DNA of 64,000 nt from Nocardioides sp. AX2bis (GTDB lineage Bacteria > Actinomycetota > Actinomycetes > Propionibacteriales > Nocardioidaceae): the NCBI RefSeq assembly GCF_902506435.1, contig NZ_LR733215.1, positions 1,991,528 to 2,055,527 on the forward strand. Direction: 5' to 3'. The notes under the pieces are model-generated. The model searched no databases. It was not told the origin of the DNA and worked only from the letters and a program-made list of their open reading frames with translations. Positions 47,336-56,649 of this stretch are shown here, one piece after another. Each line of letters begins with the position of its first letter. Position 1 is the first letter of the stretch. The translations under genes and the position numbers were made by a program.

Positions 47336-47375
47336 TTGAACGGCTCCCGGCAATAAAGGCACACTGACGTTGTGG
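47336..47375 (+). promoter_or_regulatory. suf operon promoter with SufR-operator-like site over the start codon
   Basis: -35 TTGAAC (47336-47341), 18-nt spacer and -10 CACACT (47360-47365) place transcription start at the sufR GTG (47372), so the operon mRNA should be leaderless. The stretch ACACT-GACGT-TGTGG (47361-47375) resembles the mycobacterial SufR site as I remember it (ACACT-N5-TGTGA) and covers the -10 and start codon, fitting autorepression. Confidence 0.6.
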
Positions 47376-48034
47376 AAATCGACCGGACGACCCGACAACG
47401 TGTCGCCAGGTCCATCCTCGACCACGGTCCGTCCACCGCGGCGGACCTGGCCGAGCGGTTGTCCCTGACGCCCGCCGCCGTGCGCCGCCACCTCGACCAG
47501 ATGGTCGAGGAGGGCGCGGTGGAGGCACGCGACCCCCGCCCCGGTGCCCTGCGTGGCCGCGGACGGCCGGCGAAGGCGTTCGCGCTGACGCCGGAGGGGC
47601 GCGACGGCTTCGACCAGGCCTACGACGACCTGGCCGCCCAGGCCCTGCGCTTCCTGGCCGAGACCGGGGGCGAGGACGCCGTGCGCGCCTTCGCCGAGCG
47701 CCGGGTCGCCTTCGTCGGCGAACGGTTCACCGAGGTCAGCGACACCCGGCCCGACCTCAGCCCGGCGCAGGTGCTGGCCCGCGTCTTCACCGACGAGGGC
47801 TACGTCGCCTCCGTCCACGACGGCCCCGTGGGGGAGCAGCTGTGCCAGCAGCACTGCCCCGTCTCCCACGTGGCCCACGAGTTCCCCCAGCTGTGCGAGG
47901 CCGAGACCCAGGCGATCAGCCGGGTCCTGGACCACCACGTCCAGCGCCTGGCCACGATCGCCCAGGGCGACGGGGTCTGCACCACGTGCATCCCGACCGC
48001 AGTACCCGACATGAAGGAGCAGGTCATCTCATGA
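47372..48034 (+). CDS. sufR: Fe-S-responsive transcriptional repressor SufR
   Basis: 220 residues. N-terminal ArsR/DeoR-like winged helix ([20 protein letters not shown]) and a C-terminal region with five Cys (158, 162, 175, 203, 206; motifs CQQHC, PQLCE and CTTC), of which family members use three or four to hold a [4Fe-4S] cluster. It represses the suf operon when clusters are plentiful. First gene of the operon; its stop overlaps sufB (ATGA). GTG 47372 coincides with the predicted transcription start. Confidence 0.93.
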   Translation: MEIDRTTRQRVARSILDHGPSTAADLAERLSLTPAAVRRHLDQMVEEGAVEARDPRPGALRGRGRPAKAFALTPEGRDGFDQAYDDLAAQALRFLAETGGEDAVRAFAERRVAFVGERFTEVSDTRPDLSPAQVLARVFTDEGYVASVHDGPVGEQLCQQHCPVSHVAHEFPQLCEAETQAISRVLDHHVQRLATIAQGDGVCTTCIPTAVPDMKEQVIS

Positions 48035-49449
48035 CGACCATCGACGAGCGCAACCCCGAGCTCGAGGGCATCGGCCGGTACGAGTTCGGCTGGGCCGACT
48101 CCGACGTCGCGGGCGCGACCGCCAAGCGCGGTCTCTCCGAGGAGGTCGTGCGCAACATCTCGAACCTCAAGTCGGAGCCCCAGTGGATGCTGGACCTCCG
48201 CCTGAAGGGCCTCAAGCTCTTCCACCGCAAGCCCATGCCGACCTGGGGCTCCGACCTCGGCGGCATCGACTTCGACAACATCAAGTACTTCGTGCGGTCC
48301 TCCGAGAAGCAGGCCGCGACCTGGGACGACCTCCCCGAGGACATCAAGAACACCTACGACAAGCTCGGCATCCCCGAGGCCGAGAAGCAGCGCCTCGTCT
48401 CCGGCGTCGCCGCGCAGTACGAGTCGGAGGTCGTCTACCACTCGATCCGCGAGGACCTCGAGGAGCAGGGCGTGCTCTTCCTCGACACCGACACCGCGCT
48501 CAAGGAGCACCCGGAGCTGTTCGCCGAGTACTTCGGCACCGTGATCCCGGTCGGCGACAACAAGTTCGCCGCGCTGAACACCTCGGTGTGGTCGGGCGGC
48601 TCGTTCATCTACGTGCCCAAGGGCGTCCACGTGGACATCCCGCTGCAGGCCTACTTCCGGATCAACACCGAGAACATGGGCCAGTTCGAGCGCACGCTGA
48701 TCATCGTCGACGAGGACGCCTACGTGCACTACGTCGAGGGCTGCACCGCGCCGATCTACTCCTCGGACTCGCTGCACTCCGCGGTCGTCGAGATCATCGT
48801 CAAGAAGGGCGGCCGCTGCCGCTACACGACCATCCAGAACTGGTCGAACAACGTCTACAACCTCGTCACCAAGCGCGCGACCTGCGAGGCCGGCGCCACG
48901 ATGGAGTGGGTCGACGGCAACATCGGCTCCAAGGTGACGATGAAGTACCCCGCGATCTACCTGATGGGCGAGCACGCCAAGGGCGAGACCCTGTCCATCG
49001 CGTTCGCCGGCGAGGGCCAGCACCAGGACGCCGGGGCCAAGATGGTCCACGCGGCCCCCCACACCTCGAGCTCGATCCTGAGCAAGTCGGTGGCACGGGG
49101 CGGCGGGCGCACGTCGTACCGCGGCCTGATCCAGGTCAACGAGGGCGCCCACGGCTCGAAGTCCAACGTGCTGTGCGACGCGCTGCTCGTCGACCAGATC
49201 AGCCGCTCGGACACCTACCCCTACGTCGACATCCGCGAGGACGACGTCGCGATGGGCCACGAGGCCAGCGTCTCGAAGGTCTCCGACGACCAGCTGTTCT
49301 ACCTGATGTCGCGGGGCATGGAGCAGGACGAGGCGATGGCGATGATCGTGCGCGGCTTCGTCGAGCCGATCGCCAAGGAGCTCCCGATGGAGTACGCCCT
49401 GGAGCTCAACCGCCTGATCGAGCTGCAGATGGAGGGCGCGGTCGGCTGA
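48031..49449 (+). CDS. sufB: Fe-S cluster assembly scaffold SufB
   Basis: 472 residues. Core of the SufBCD scaffold on which clusters are built. Start [57 protein letters not shown], and in the beta-helix the conserved Cys of [20 protein letters not shown], with FSHEAS-equivalent [20 protein letters not shown] near the end. ATG 48031 overlaps the sufR stop; AAGGAG lies ~11 nt upstream. Typical bacterial length. Confidence 0.97.
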   Translation: MTTIDERNPELEGIGRYEFGWADSDVAGATAKRGLSEEVVRNISNLKSEPQWMLDLRLKGLKLFHRKPMPTWGSDLGGIDFDNIKYFVRSSEKQAATWDDLPEDIKNTYDKLGIPEAEKQRLVSGVAAQYESEVVYHSIREDLEEQGVLFLDTDTALKEHPELFAEYFGTVIPVGDNKFAALNTSVWSGGSFIYVPKGVHVDIPLQAYFRINTENMGQFERTLIIVDEDAYVHYVEGCTAPIYSSDSLHSAVVEIIVKKGGRCRYTTIQNWSNNVYNLVTKRATCEAGATMEWVDGNIGSKVTMKYPAIYLMGEHAKGETLSIAFAGEGQHQDAGAKMVHAAPHTSSSILSKSVARGGGRTSYRGLIQVNEGAHGSKSNVLCDALLVDQISRSDTYPYVDIREDDVAMGHEASVSKVSDDQLFYLMSRGMEQDEAMAMIVRGFVEPIAKELPMEYALELNRLIELQMEGAVG

Positions 49450-49501
49450 CGCCGCCCGTCCCGCCCCGCACACCCCCGAACCAGAAGGACACCGAAGGCT
49501 T

Positions 49502-50704
49502 GTGACTGTGACCGATGCTGCCCGCGAGAGCGTGCAGGCCGCGCTGGAGCAGGACGACCGTCCGCGGATCGTCTCGCACCTGAACCCCCCGCCCTCCTAC
49601 GACCTCGGCGACCACCCGGTGCCGACGGGGCGCGAGGAGACGTGGCGCTTCACGCCGCTCAAGCGGCTGCGCGGCCTCCTCGACGGCGAGGCGTCCGACG
49701 CCCGCCTGACCTGGGACCAGAGCGTCCCCGAGGGCGTCACCGTCCGCACGATCAGCCAGGCCGAGGCGCGCGAGCTGGGCGAGATCGCCCCGAACGACCG
49801 CCCCGCGGCGCTGGCCGCGGCGAACTCGGGCGGGGCGACGCTGGTCGACGTCCCGGCCGAGGCCGAGGTCGACGAGCCGGTGATCATCCGCCTGCACGGC
49901 GAGTCGGTCGACGACCTCGTCTGGGGCCACCTGGTGCTGCGCTTCGGGCACCACAGCAAGGCCACCGTCGTGCTGGTGCACACCGGGTCGGCGCGCTACT
50001 GCGCGATCACCACGGTGCTGGCCGGGGAGGGCTCGCAGGTCAACGTGCTGAGCCTGCAGGACTGGGACGACGACGCCGTGCACCTGGGTCGCGACGCGAT
50101 CCAGGTCGGCCGGGACGCCTCCGTGCGCCACACCAGCGTCTCCTTCGGTGGCGACCTGGTCCGGATGCACGCCAACGTCGAGTACTCCGGTCCCGGCGGC
50201 GAGGCCGAGCTCCTCGGTCTCTACTTCGCCGACGAGGGCCAGCACCTCGAGCACCGGCTGTTCGCCGACCACAACGCTCCCAAGACCAAGAGCAACGTCC
50301 TCTACAAGGGCGCGCTGCAGGGTCAGGGCGCGCACACCGTGTGGATCGGCAACGTCCTGATCCGTCAGGTCGCCGAGGGCATCGAGACCTACGAGGAGAA
50401 CCGCAACCTGGTCCTCACCGAGGGCTGCCAGGCCGACTCCGTGCCGAACCTGGAGATCGAGACCGGCGAGATCGAGGGGGCCGGCCACGCCTCGGCGACC
50501 GCCCGCTTCGACGACGAGCAGCTGTTCTACCTCCGCTCGCGCGGGGTCTCCGACAAGGAGGCCCGCCGCCTGGTGCTGCACGGCTTCTTCCAGGACCTGA
50601 TCCGCAAGGTCGGCGTCCCGGAGATCGAGGAGCGCCTGACCGCCACCGTCGAGGACGAGCTCGCCAAGAACGTGCTCAAGGGCTACGAGCCGGTCCCGAC
50701 GTGA
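49502..50704 (+). CDS. sufD: Fe-S cluster assembly protein SufD
   Basis: 400 residues. Paralogue of SufB in the SufBCD complex, involved in iron acquisition by the scaffold. EETWRFTPLKRLRGLLDGEA at 43-63, beta-helix region with LVWGHLVLRFGHHSKATVVL, the conserved His in LFADHNAPKTKSNVLYKGAL and the C-terminal SATARFDDEQLFYLRSRGVS. GTG 49502 with AAGG upstream; the 52-nt gap to sufB is the largest in the operon apart from around sufC. Confidence 0.96.
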   Translation: MTVTDAARESVQAALEQDDRPRIVSHLNPPPSYDLGDHPVPTGREETWRFTPLKRLRGLLDGEASDARLTWDQSVPEGVTVRTISQAEARELGEIAPNDRPAALAAANSGGATLVDVPAEAEVDEPVIIRLHGESVDDLVWGHLVLRFGHHSKATVVLVHTGSARYCAITTVLAGEGSQVNVLSLQDWDDDAVHLGRDAIQVGRDASVRHTSVSFGGDLVRMHANVEYSGPGGEAELLGLYFADEGQHLEHRLFADHNAPKTKSNVLYKGALQGQGAHTVWIGNVLIRQVAEGIETYEENRNLVLTEGCQADSVPNLEIETGEIEGAGHASATARFDDEQLFYLRSRGVSDKEARRLVLHGFFQDLIRKVGVPEIEERLTATVEDELAKNVLKGYEPVPT

Positions 50705-51039
50705 GCGGCTTCGTCCGCGCCTGCGCGCTCGACGAGGTGAAGGCCGACCAGGGCCTGGCCGTCGACGTGGGCGACCTGACCCTCGCGGTGGCCCGCGACG
50801 GCGACGACGTCTACGCGGTCCAGGACCTGTGCAGCCACGCGGCCGTGGCGCTGTCGGAGGGCGAGGTCGAGGACTGCCAGATCGAGTGCTGGCTGCACGG
50901 CTCCCGCTTCGACCTGCGCACCGGCAAGCCGACCGGCTTCCCGGCGACCGAGCCGGTCGCCACGTTCCCCACCGAGGTCCGCGACGGCGACGTCTACGTC
51001 GACACCTCCACGACGCTCAACGGCGTCCGTCCCAGCTGA
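50701..51039 (+). CDS. Rieske-type ferredoxin of the suf operon
   Basis: 112 residues, a bare Rieske domain without signal peptide, hence cytosolic. Cluster motifs are CSHAAVALSEG (Cys44, His46) and CWLHGSRFD (Cys63, His66); the disulfide Cys of high-potential Rieske proteins are absent, so it is of the dioxygenase-ferredoxin type. Annotated elsewhere as a non-heme iron oxygenase ferredoxin subunit, but its fixed place between sufD and sufC in actinobacteria suggests an electron-donor role in Fe-S assembly (inference). GTG 50701 overlaps the sufD stop (GTGA). Confidence 0.9.
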   Translation: MSGFVRACALDEVKADQGLAVDVGDLTLAVARDGDDVYAVQDLCSHAAVALSEGEVEDCQIECWLHGSRFDLRTGKPTGFPATEPVATFPTEVRDGDVYVDTSTTLNGVRPS

Positions 51040-51073
51040 ACCTCACGTACCGACCGGAAGAGAGAACCACCAG

Positions 51074-51844
<771 letters not shown>

Positions 51845-51897
51845 GTCCGCCCGCACCACCGCCGTACGCCCCCGCACCCGACCCGAGAGGACACCTG

Positions 51898-53175
51898 ATG
51901 GAAGGCCTGCTCCCCGATCTCGAGGTGGTCCGCAAGGACTTCCCGATCCTCTCGCGGACCCTCGCGGGCGGCCAGCCGCTGGTCTACCTCGACAGCGCGA
52001 ACACCTCGCAGAAGCCGCAGTGCGTGATCGACCGGATGGTCGACCACCTGGAGCACCACAACGCCAACGTGGCGCGCGCGATGCACCAGCTCGGTGCGGA
52101 GGCCTCCGAGGCGTTCGAGGAGGCCCGCGACACCGTGGCGTCCTTCATCGGGGCGCCCTCGCGCGACGAGGTGATCTTCACCAAGAACGCCTCCGAGGCG
52201 CTCAACCTCGTGGCCAACACCCTGGCCTGGGCCGAGGGTGACTGGTCCTCGCGGGTCGGGTCCCTCGGGGCCGGCGACGAGGTGCTTATCACCGAGATGG
52301 AGCACCACTCCAACATCGTGCCGTGGCAGCTGCTCACGCAGCGCACGGGCGCGACGCTGCGGTGGTTCGGGCTGACCGACGGCGGCGAGCTGGACCTGTC
52401 CGACCTCGACTCCCTGATCACCGAGCGCACCCGCGTGGTCTCGCTGACCTGGGTCTCGAACATGCTCGGGACCGTCAACCCGGTCGCCGAGATCGCCCGG
52501 CGCGCGCACGAGGTCGGGGCGCTCGTGGTCGTCGACGCCTCGCAGGCCGTGCCGCAGATGCCGGTCGACGTGGTGGCCTCCGGCGCCGACGTCCTGGTCT
52601 TCACCGGCCACAAGTGCGTCGGTCCGACCGGGATCGGCGTGCTGTGGGGCCGCCGCGAGGTGCTCGACCAGCTGCCGCCGTTCCTCGGCGGCGGCGAGAT
52701 GATCGAGACCGTCCGGATGGAGGGCTCGACCTACGCGGGCATCCCGCACAAGTTCGAGGCCGGCACGCCGCCGATCGTCGAGGCCGTCGGGCTGGGTGCC
52801 GCGCTGGAGTACCTGCGCGACCTCGGCATGGACCGCGTCGCCGCGCACGAGCAGGCGATCACCCGCTACGCCCTCGACGGGCTCGCCACCGTCCCCGGTC
52901 TGCGGGTGATGGGTCCCACCGACCCGGCCGTGGAGCGCGGGGGAGCGATCAGCTTCGAGCTGGACGGCGTGCACCCGCACGACATCGCCCAGGTGCTCGA
53001 CTCGCGCGGCGTCGCCGTCCGGGCCGGCCACCACTGCGCCCGCCCGGCGCACGCCCGCTTCGGGGTGCAGAGCTCGACGCGGATGTCGTCGTACCTCTAC
53101 ACCACGCCCCAGGAGATCGACGCGCTCGTCGAGGCCCTGGAATACACCCGTTCCTACTTCCGGTTGGGGCAGTGA
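51898..53175 (+). CDS. sufS: Cysteine desulfurase SufS
   Basis: 425 residues. PLP enzyme that strips sulfur from cysteine for cluster assembly. PLP Lys239 in VLVFTGHKCVGPTG, cofactor His in EMEHHSNIVPW, catalytic Cys380 in VRAGHHCARPAHARFG, group II (SufS) architecture. It hands persulfide sulfur to SufU encoded directly downstream. ATG 51898 follows GAGAGGA at ~6 nt. Stop overlaps the sufU start by one base (TGATG). Confidence 0.97.
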   Translation: MEGLLPDLEVVRKDFPILSRTLAGGQPLVYLDSANTSQKPQCVIDRMVDHLEHHNANVARAMHQLGAEASEAFEEARDTVASFIGAPSRDEVIFTKNASEALNLVANTLAWAEGDWSSRVGSLGAGDEVLITEMEHHSNIVPWQLLTQRTGATLRWFGLTDGGELDLSDLDSLITERTRVVSLTWVSNMLGTVNPVAEIARRAHEVGALVVVDASQAVPQMPVDVVASGADVLVFTGHKCVGPTGIGVLWGRREVLDQLPPFLGGGEMIETVRMEGSTYAGIPHKFEAGTPPIVEAVGLGAALEYLRDLGMDRVAAHEQAITRYALDGLATVPGLRVMGPTDPAVERGGAISFELDGVHPHDIAQVLDSRGVAVRAGHHCARPAHARFGVQSSTRMSSYLYTTPQEIDALVEALEYTRSYFRLGQ

Positions 53176-53651
53176 TGACGACGAGTACCGGCGGCCACGA
53201 CCTGGATGCGCTCTACCAGGAGATCATCCTGGACCACTACAAGAACCCGCACCACGCGGGCCTGCGCGACCCGTACGAGGCCGAGGTCCACCACGTGAAC
53301 CCGACCTGCGGGGACGAGGTGACCCTGCGCGTCCACCTCACCGACGGGCCCGACGGCCCGGTGGTGCAGGACGTGTCCTACGACGCCGTGGGATGCTCGA
53401 TCTCCCAGGCGTCGACCTCGGTGATGGCCGACCTGGTCATCGGCAAGCCCGTGGAGGAGGCCCTGGCGATCCACCAGGACTTCCTGACGCTGATGCAGGG
53501 CAAGGGCCAGGTCGTCCCCGACGAGGACGTCCTCGAGGACGGGATCGCCTTCGCCGGCGTGGCGAAGTTCCCGGCACGCGTGAAGTGCGCGCTGCTGTCC
53601 TGGATGGCCTGGAAGGACGCGACCGCGAACGTGATGGAGGAGTCAGCATGA
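53175..53651 (+). CDS. sufU: Zinc-dependent sulfurtransferase SufU
   Basis: 158 residues. Accepts persulfide from SufS. Family zinc ligands Cys45 and Asp47 (NPTCGDEV), Cys74 (AVGCSISQAS) and Cys138 (RVKCALLSWMAW) are all present, as is the SufU-specific insertion VVPDEDVLEDGI between the second and third Cys, which separates it from IscU. N-terminal LYQEIILDHYKNPHHAGL is standard. ATG 53175 overlaps the sufS stop by one base. Confidence 0.96.
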   Translation: MTTSTGGHDLDALYQEIILDHYKNPHHAGLRDPYEAEVHHVNPTCGDEVTLRVHLTDGPDGPVVQDVSYDAVGCSISQASTSVMADLVIGKPVEEALAIHQDFLTLMQGKGQVVPDEDVLEDGIAFAGVAKFPARVKCALLSWMAWKDATANVMEESA

Positions 53652-54058
53652 CCGAGCAGAAGACCGACGAGGCGACCACGGTCGTCCCCGACCACACCGA
53701 CCTGCCGCCCGTACCGGAGGCCGCCACCGCGCAGCCGGCCGGCAGCGCCGCCCCGAGCGAGGACGACGTCACCGAGGCGATGAAGGACGTCGTCGACCCC
53801 GAGCTCGGCATCAACGTCGTCGACCTCGGTCTCGTCTACGGCGTGCACGTCGACGAGGGCAGCAACTGCGTCATCGACATGACGCTGACCTCCGCGGCCT
53901 GCCCGCTGACCGACGTCATCCAGGACCAGACGCGCGCCGCGCTCGAGGGCCTGGTCAACGACGTCGCGATCAACTGGGTCTGGATGCCGCCGTGGGGCCC
54001 GGACAAGATCACCCCCGACGGCCGCGAGCAGCTGCGCGCCCTCGGCTTCAACGTCTGA
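53648..54058 (+). CDS. sufT: MIP18/DUF59-family Fe-S assembly factor SufT
   Basis: 136 residues. A disordered, acidic/Ala-Pro-rich N-terminus (1-38) precedes a DUF59 domain: VTEAMKDVVDPELGINVVDL, GLVYGVHVDEG and the conserved Cys in LTSAACPLTDVIQDQT, ending WMPPWGPDKITPDGREQLRA. SufT helps mature Fe-S proteins in Gram-positive bacteria. ATG 53648 overlaps the sufU stop (ATGA). Last clear suf gene; the ASCH gene follows after 10 nt. Confidence 0.93.
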   Translation: MTEQKTDEATTVVPDHTDLPPVPEAATAQPAGSAAPSEDDVTEAMKDVVDPELGINVVDLGLVYGVHVDEGSNCVIDMTLTSAACPLTDVIQDQTRAALEGLVNDVAINWVWMPPWGPDKITPDGREQLRALGFNV

Positions 54059-54068
54059 GCGGGCCGAG

Positions 54069-54587
54069 GTGACGCAGGCGCCCGACGCCGACGAGCCGTT
54101 CGCGCCCGACGAGGGCGAGGTCGAGCGGTTCTGGGGGCTGGCCTGCCACCGCGGCAAGCTGACCACGTTGCCGGGCTACCTGCCCTCCTCGACCCTGGAG
54201 GCGGTGACCCCGCCGACCTGGTCGTTCGGGCGCACGCCCGCCCAGGCTGACGAGCTGGTCCAGCTCGTCGTCGACGGGGTCAAGACCGCCACCGCCAGCG
54301 CCCGTGCCGACTACGACGCGGGGGACGACCCGTTGCCACGGGTCGGCGAGATGGGCATCGTGCTCGACGGCGCCGGCCACCCCCGCGCGCTGGTCGAGAC
54401 GACCGCCGTCGACGTCGTCCCGTTCTCCGAGGTGGGGGCCGACCACGCCCGCGACGAGGGCGAGGGCGACCGCACCCTGGAGCACTGGCGCCGGGTGCAC
54501 GCCGACTTCTTCTCCGGGTCCGTCGGTGGCTTCGAGCCGGACATGCCGGTCGTGCTCGAGCGGTTCCGGCTGGTCTTCGGGCAGTAA
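54069..54587 (+). CDS. ASCH domain-containing protein
   Basis: 172 residues. The ASCH (PUA-like) beta-barrel is visible as WSFGRTPAQADELVQLVVDG-VKTATASARADYDAGDD, then MGIVLDGAGHPRALVETTAV and VVPFSEVGADHARDEGEGDR, with the C-terminal FRLVFGQ. ASCH proteins are RNA- or nucleoside-binding; some are N4-acetylcytidine amidohydrolases. It starts 10 nt after sufT and may be co-transcribed. Its last eight codons and downstream DNA are duplicated at 54798-54897. Confidence 0.87.
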   Translation: MTQAPDADEPFAPDEGEVERFWGLACHRGKLTTLPGYLPSSTLEAVTPPTWSFGRTPAQADELVQLVVDGVKTATASARADYDAGDDPLPRVGEMGIVLDGAGHPRALVETTAVDVVPFSEVGADHARDEGEGDRTLEHWRRVHADFFSGSVGGFEPDMPVVLERFRLVFGQ

Positions 54588-54662
54588 CCGGGCGGCAGGC
54601 GTCGTACGGGCCGTGGGTCTCGTGACGCTCGCTGCGCTCGCTCCTCGACCACCGGTGGGCGC
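54562..54662. repeat. ~100-bp direct duplication, copy 1 (ASCH 3' end plus intergenic DNA)
   Basis: The segment from GGTTCCGGCTGGTCTTCGGG through the ASCH stop codon to the first 35-bp element recurs at 54798-54897 with one deleted G and a few substitutions. Copy 2 (starting GGTTCCGCTGG) is therefore a non-functional fragment of the gene end. The 404-nt gap 54588-54991 between ASCH and the next gene is made almost entirely of such repeats. Confidence 0.85.
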
Positions 54663-54951
54663 TGCCTCACGTTCGTGTGGCACCGGGGCGCTCCTGGCCA
54701 CACGAACGTGAGGCAGCGTCGCGTCCGTACAGGCACGGGTCTCGTGACGCTCGCTGCGCTCGCTCCTCGACCACCGGTGGGTGCTGGTCGGCCGCCTGGT
54801 TCCGCTGGTCTTCGGGCAGTAGGCGGGCGGCAGGCGCCGTACGGGCCGTGGGTCTCGTGACGCTCGCTGCGCTCGCTCCTCGACCAGCGGTGGGCGCGAG
54901 GCGCCGTACGGGCACGGGTCTCGTGACGCTCGCTGCGCTCGCTCCTCGACC
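54616..54951 (-). repeat. Four full copies of the 35-bp interspersed element
   Basis: Identical copies of GGTCTCGTGACGCTCGCTGC... to ...CTCCTCGACC occupy 54616-54650, 54738-54772, 54851-54885 and 54917-54951, opposite in orientation to the copies at 1822 and 11067. Each is followed by ACCGGTGGG or AGCGGTGGG. The last two are tandem with shared flanks (GCGCCGTACGGG). No coding content. Confidence 0.9.
54660..54718. repeat. Perfect 21-bp inverted repeat with 17-nt loop
   Basis: Arms CGCTGCCTCACGTTCGTGTG(G) at 54660-54680 and their exact reverse complement at 54698-54718 enclose a 17-nt loop. The geometry is the same as the palindrome at 8982-9040 although the arm sequences differ. It sits between the first and second 35-bp elements downstream of the ASCH gene. 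Confidence 0.85.
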
Positions 54952-54991
54952 AGCGGTGGGGGAGCGTCGGCGTCCGGCTAGCGTCGGCGCC

Positions 54992-55627
54992 ATGACCGCC
55001 GCGCCCGCCACCGTGCTCGTCCCGCCGGGGCGGGTGGAGCGGTGGGTCGACAACGTCGGCGTGCGTCACGGCGAGCTCGTGCTGGAGGTCGGCGACGGTG
55101 CGCTGGTCGGGTCGGCTGCGGACGGGTCGAGCTTCGCCGCCCGGCTTCCGTTCGGACGGGCGTACGACGGGCCGGCCGACGCGGGGTCCTTCGCCGCCGC
55201 CGTGCGCAACGCCGTGCCGGGGGAGTGGGGCCTGCTGCTGGTGCGCAAGGGCGGGTTCGCCGTCGCGGCGATGCGGGGCACGACGACCACCGCCTCCAAG
55301 GTCGGCCAGCGCCACGTCCAGGGTCGTACGAAGGCCGGCGGGCAGTCGCAGCAGCGGTTCGCGCGACGTCGCGACAACCAGGCGCGCCAGGCGTACGAGG
55401 CGGCCGCGGACCACGCCGCGCGCGTCCTGGAGGACCTCGCCCGGCACGGTGGGCCGGTGGTCGTCGGCGGCGACCGCGCCGCGGTTGAGGAGGTGCTCGC
55501 CGATCCCCGGCTAGGTCGCCTGGAGGTGCACGAGCCGTGGCTCGACGTCCCCGACCCCCGCCGCAGCGTGCTCGACGAGGCCGCCCTCCGGGCGGCCTCC
55601 TGCCTGGTCCGCGTGGTCAACGCCTGA
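54992..55627 (+). CDS. acVLRF1-family peptidyl-tRNA hydrolase/release factor
   Basis: 211 residues. Matches the actinobacterial Vms1/ANKZF1-like release factor family (eRF1-like fold): VLVPPGRVERWVDNVGVRHG at the N-terminus, then KVGQRHVQGRTKAGGQSQQR with the catalytic-type Gln118 in the GGQ-like loop, FARRRDNQARQAYEAAADHA, and a C-terminal Rossmann-like half VVGGDRAAVEEVLADPRL. Relatives cleave peptidyl-tRNA on stalled ribosomes. ATG 54992 follows TAGCGT (54979-54984) by 7 nt, suggesting a leaderless mRNA. Upstream DNA is the repeat nest. Confidence 0.85.
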   Translation: MTAAPATVLVPPGRVERWVDNVGVRHGELVLEVGDGALVGSAADGSSFAARLPFGRAYDGPADAGSFAAAVRNAVPGEWGLLLVRKGGFAVAAMRGTTTTASKVGQRHVQGRTKAGGQSQQRFARRRDNQARQAYEAAADHAARVLEDLARHGGPVVVGGDRAAVEEVLADPRLGRLEVHEPWLDVPDPRRSVLDEAALRAASCLVRVVNA

Positions 55628-55704
55628 GCCGCCCCCGACCCGGCCCCGGCGTGTCCCGCGCTGCGGGCCGACCGCTAGCCCCCCGGCGGGCTAGCGTCCG
55701 GAGC

Positions 55705-56628
55705 ATGTGGCTGCCCGAGCCCGGCTGGCACCCGCTGCCCGGGGCCGCCGGCCCCTCGACGGTGGGTGTCTGGCGCACGGCCACGCCCGAGCGGGCGCTG
55801 GTCGTCAAGCGCCTGGCCGTGCCCGGACCGCACGACCTGCCGGAGCTCTCCGACCCGCGCCACTTCGCCTACTGGCGCCGCGAGGCGGACGTCCTCGCCG
55901 GTGGCCTGGCCGCCGTGCTGCCGGGGGTGCGCGGCCAGGCCGACGGCCACCTCGAGGTCGAGGAGGACGCCGAGGGGATCACCGTGACCCAGGACTGGGT
56001 CGAGGACGCGTGCACGAGCGGCCTGTTCGTGGCGCACGCCCTCGGCCGGCTCGCCGGCGCGTCGGCCGAGCAGGCCGCGCGCGCCGGGGTGCCGCTGGCC
56101 CGCGACCAGCTCCGTGACCGGCTCGGCCGGGTGTCCGCCCGTGGCGGCTGGACCACCCTGGCCCGCACCACCGTCTCGGACGTCGCCGACCACCTGTGGT
56201 CGCGCCGCTCGACCTGGCTCGACCGCCTCGACGCCCTGCCCCAGGTGCTCCAGCACGGTGACCCGACCCCGGCCAACCTGCGGGGCCGCGACGGCGACGA
56301 CGTCCTGGCCGTCGACTGGGGAAGCCTCGGCACCGGCCCGGTCGGCGGCGACCTCGGCTACTACTCCCTGGCGGCGCGCGAGGACCTGGCGCCCCTGCTC
56401 GACGCGTTCCTGCTCGGCCTGCCGACCGACCTCGCCAGCGCCGACGACGTCCTGCTCGGGGCCCGCGTCACCGCCGTCTACACCGCGCTCACCCGGGCCG
56501 ACTGGGCGCTCGGACGGGTCGCCCCGGGAGAGGGCGCGCTGGCCGGCAAGTTCCGGCACCCCTCGGTCGCGCCCTACCTGCGCTCGCTGCAGCGTCAGTC
56601 CGAGGCGATCGACGCCATGATCGGCTGA
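55705..56628 (+). CDS. Aminoglycoside/choline-type phosphotransferase (APH fold)
   Basis: 307 residues. APH/ChoK kinase fold: nucleotide-binding VVKRLAVPG near the N-terminus, catalytic loop LQHGDPTPANLRG (H-G-D-x4-N) and metal-binding LAVDWGSLGTGPVGGDLGYY (DWG replacing DFG/DFE). The C-terminal helices end in RSLQRQSEAIDAMIG. The substrate is unknown; the family covers small-molecule kinases, and nothing here points to resistance specifically. ATG 55705 is 7 nt after TAGCGT (55692-55697). Confidence 0.85.
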   Translation: MWLPEPGWHPLPGAAGPSTVGVWRTATPERALVVKRLAVPGPHDLPELSDPRHFAYWRREADVLAGGLAAVLPGVRGQADGHLEVEEDAEGITVTQDWVEDACTSGLFVAHALGRLAGASAEQAARAGVPLARDQLRDRLGRVSARGGWTTLARTTVSDVADHLWSRRSTWLDRLDALPQVLQHGDPTPANLRGRDGDDVLAVDWGSLGTGPVGGDLGYYSLAAREDLAPLLDAFLLGLPTDLASADDVLLGARVTAVYTALTRADWALGRVAPGEGALAGKFRHPSVAPYLRSLQRQSEAIDAMIG

Positions 56629-56649
56629 CCCCGCCGGCGGCGAGGGCGG

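Noticed and set aside
55705..56628. Antibiotic-resistance phosphotransferase
   Set aside because: Only the general APH fold is present; nothing in the sequence or context links it to a resistance substrate.
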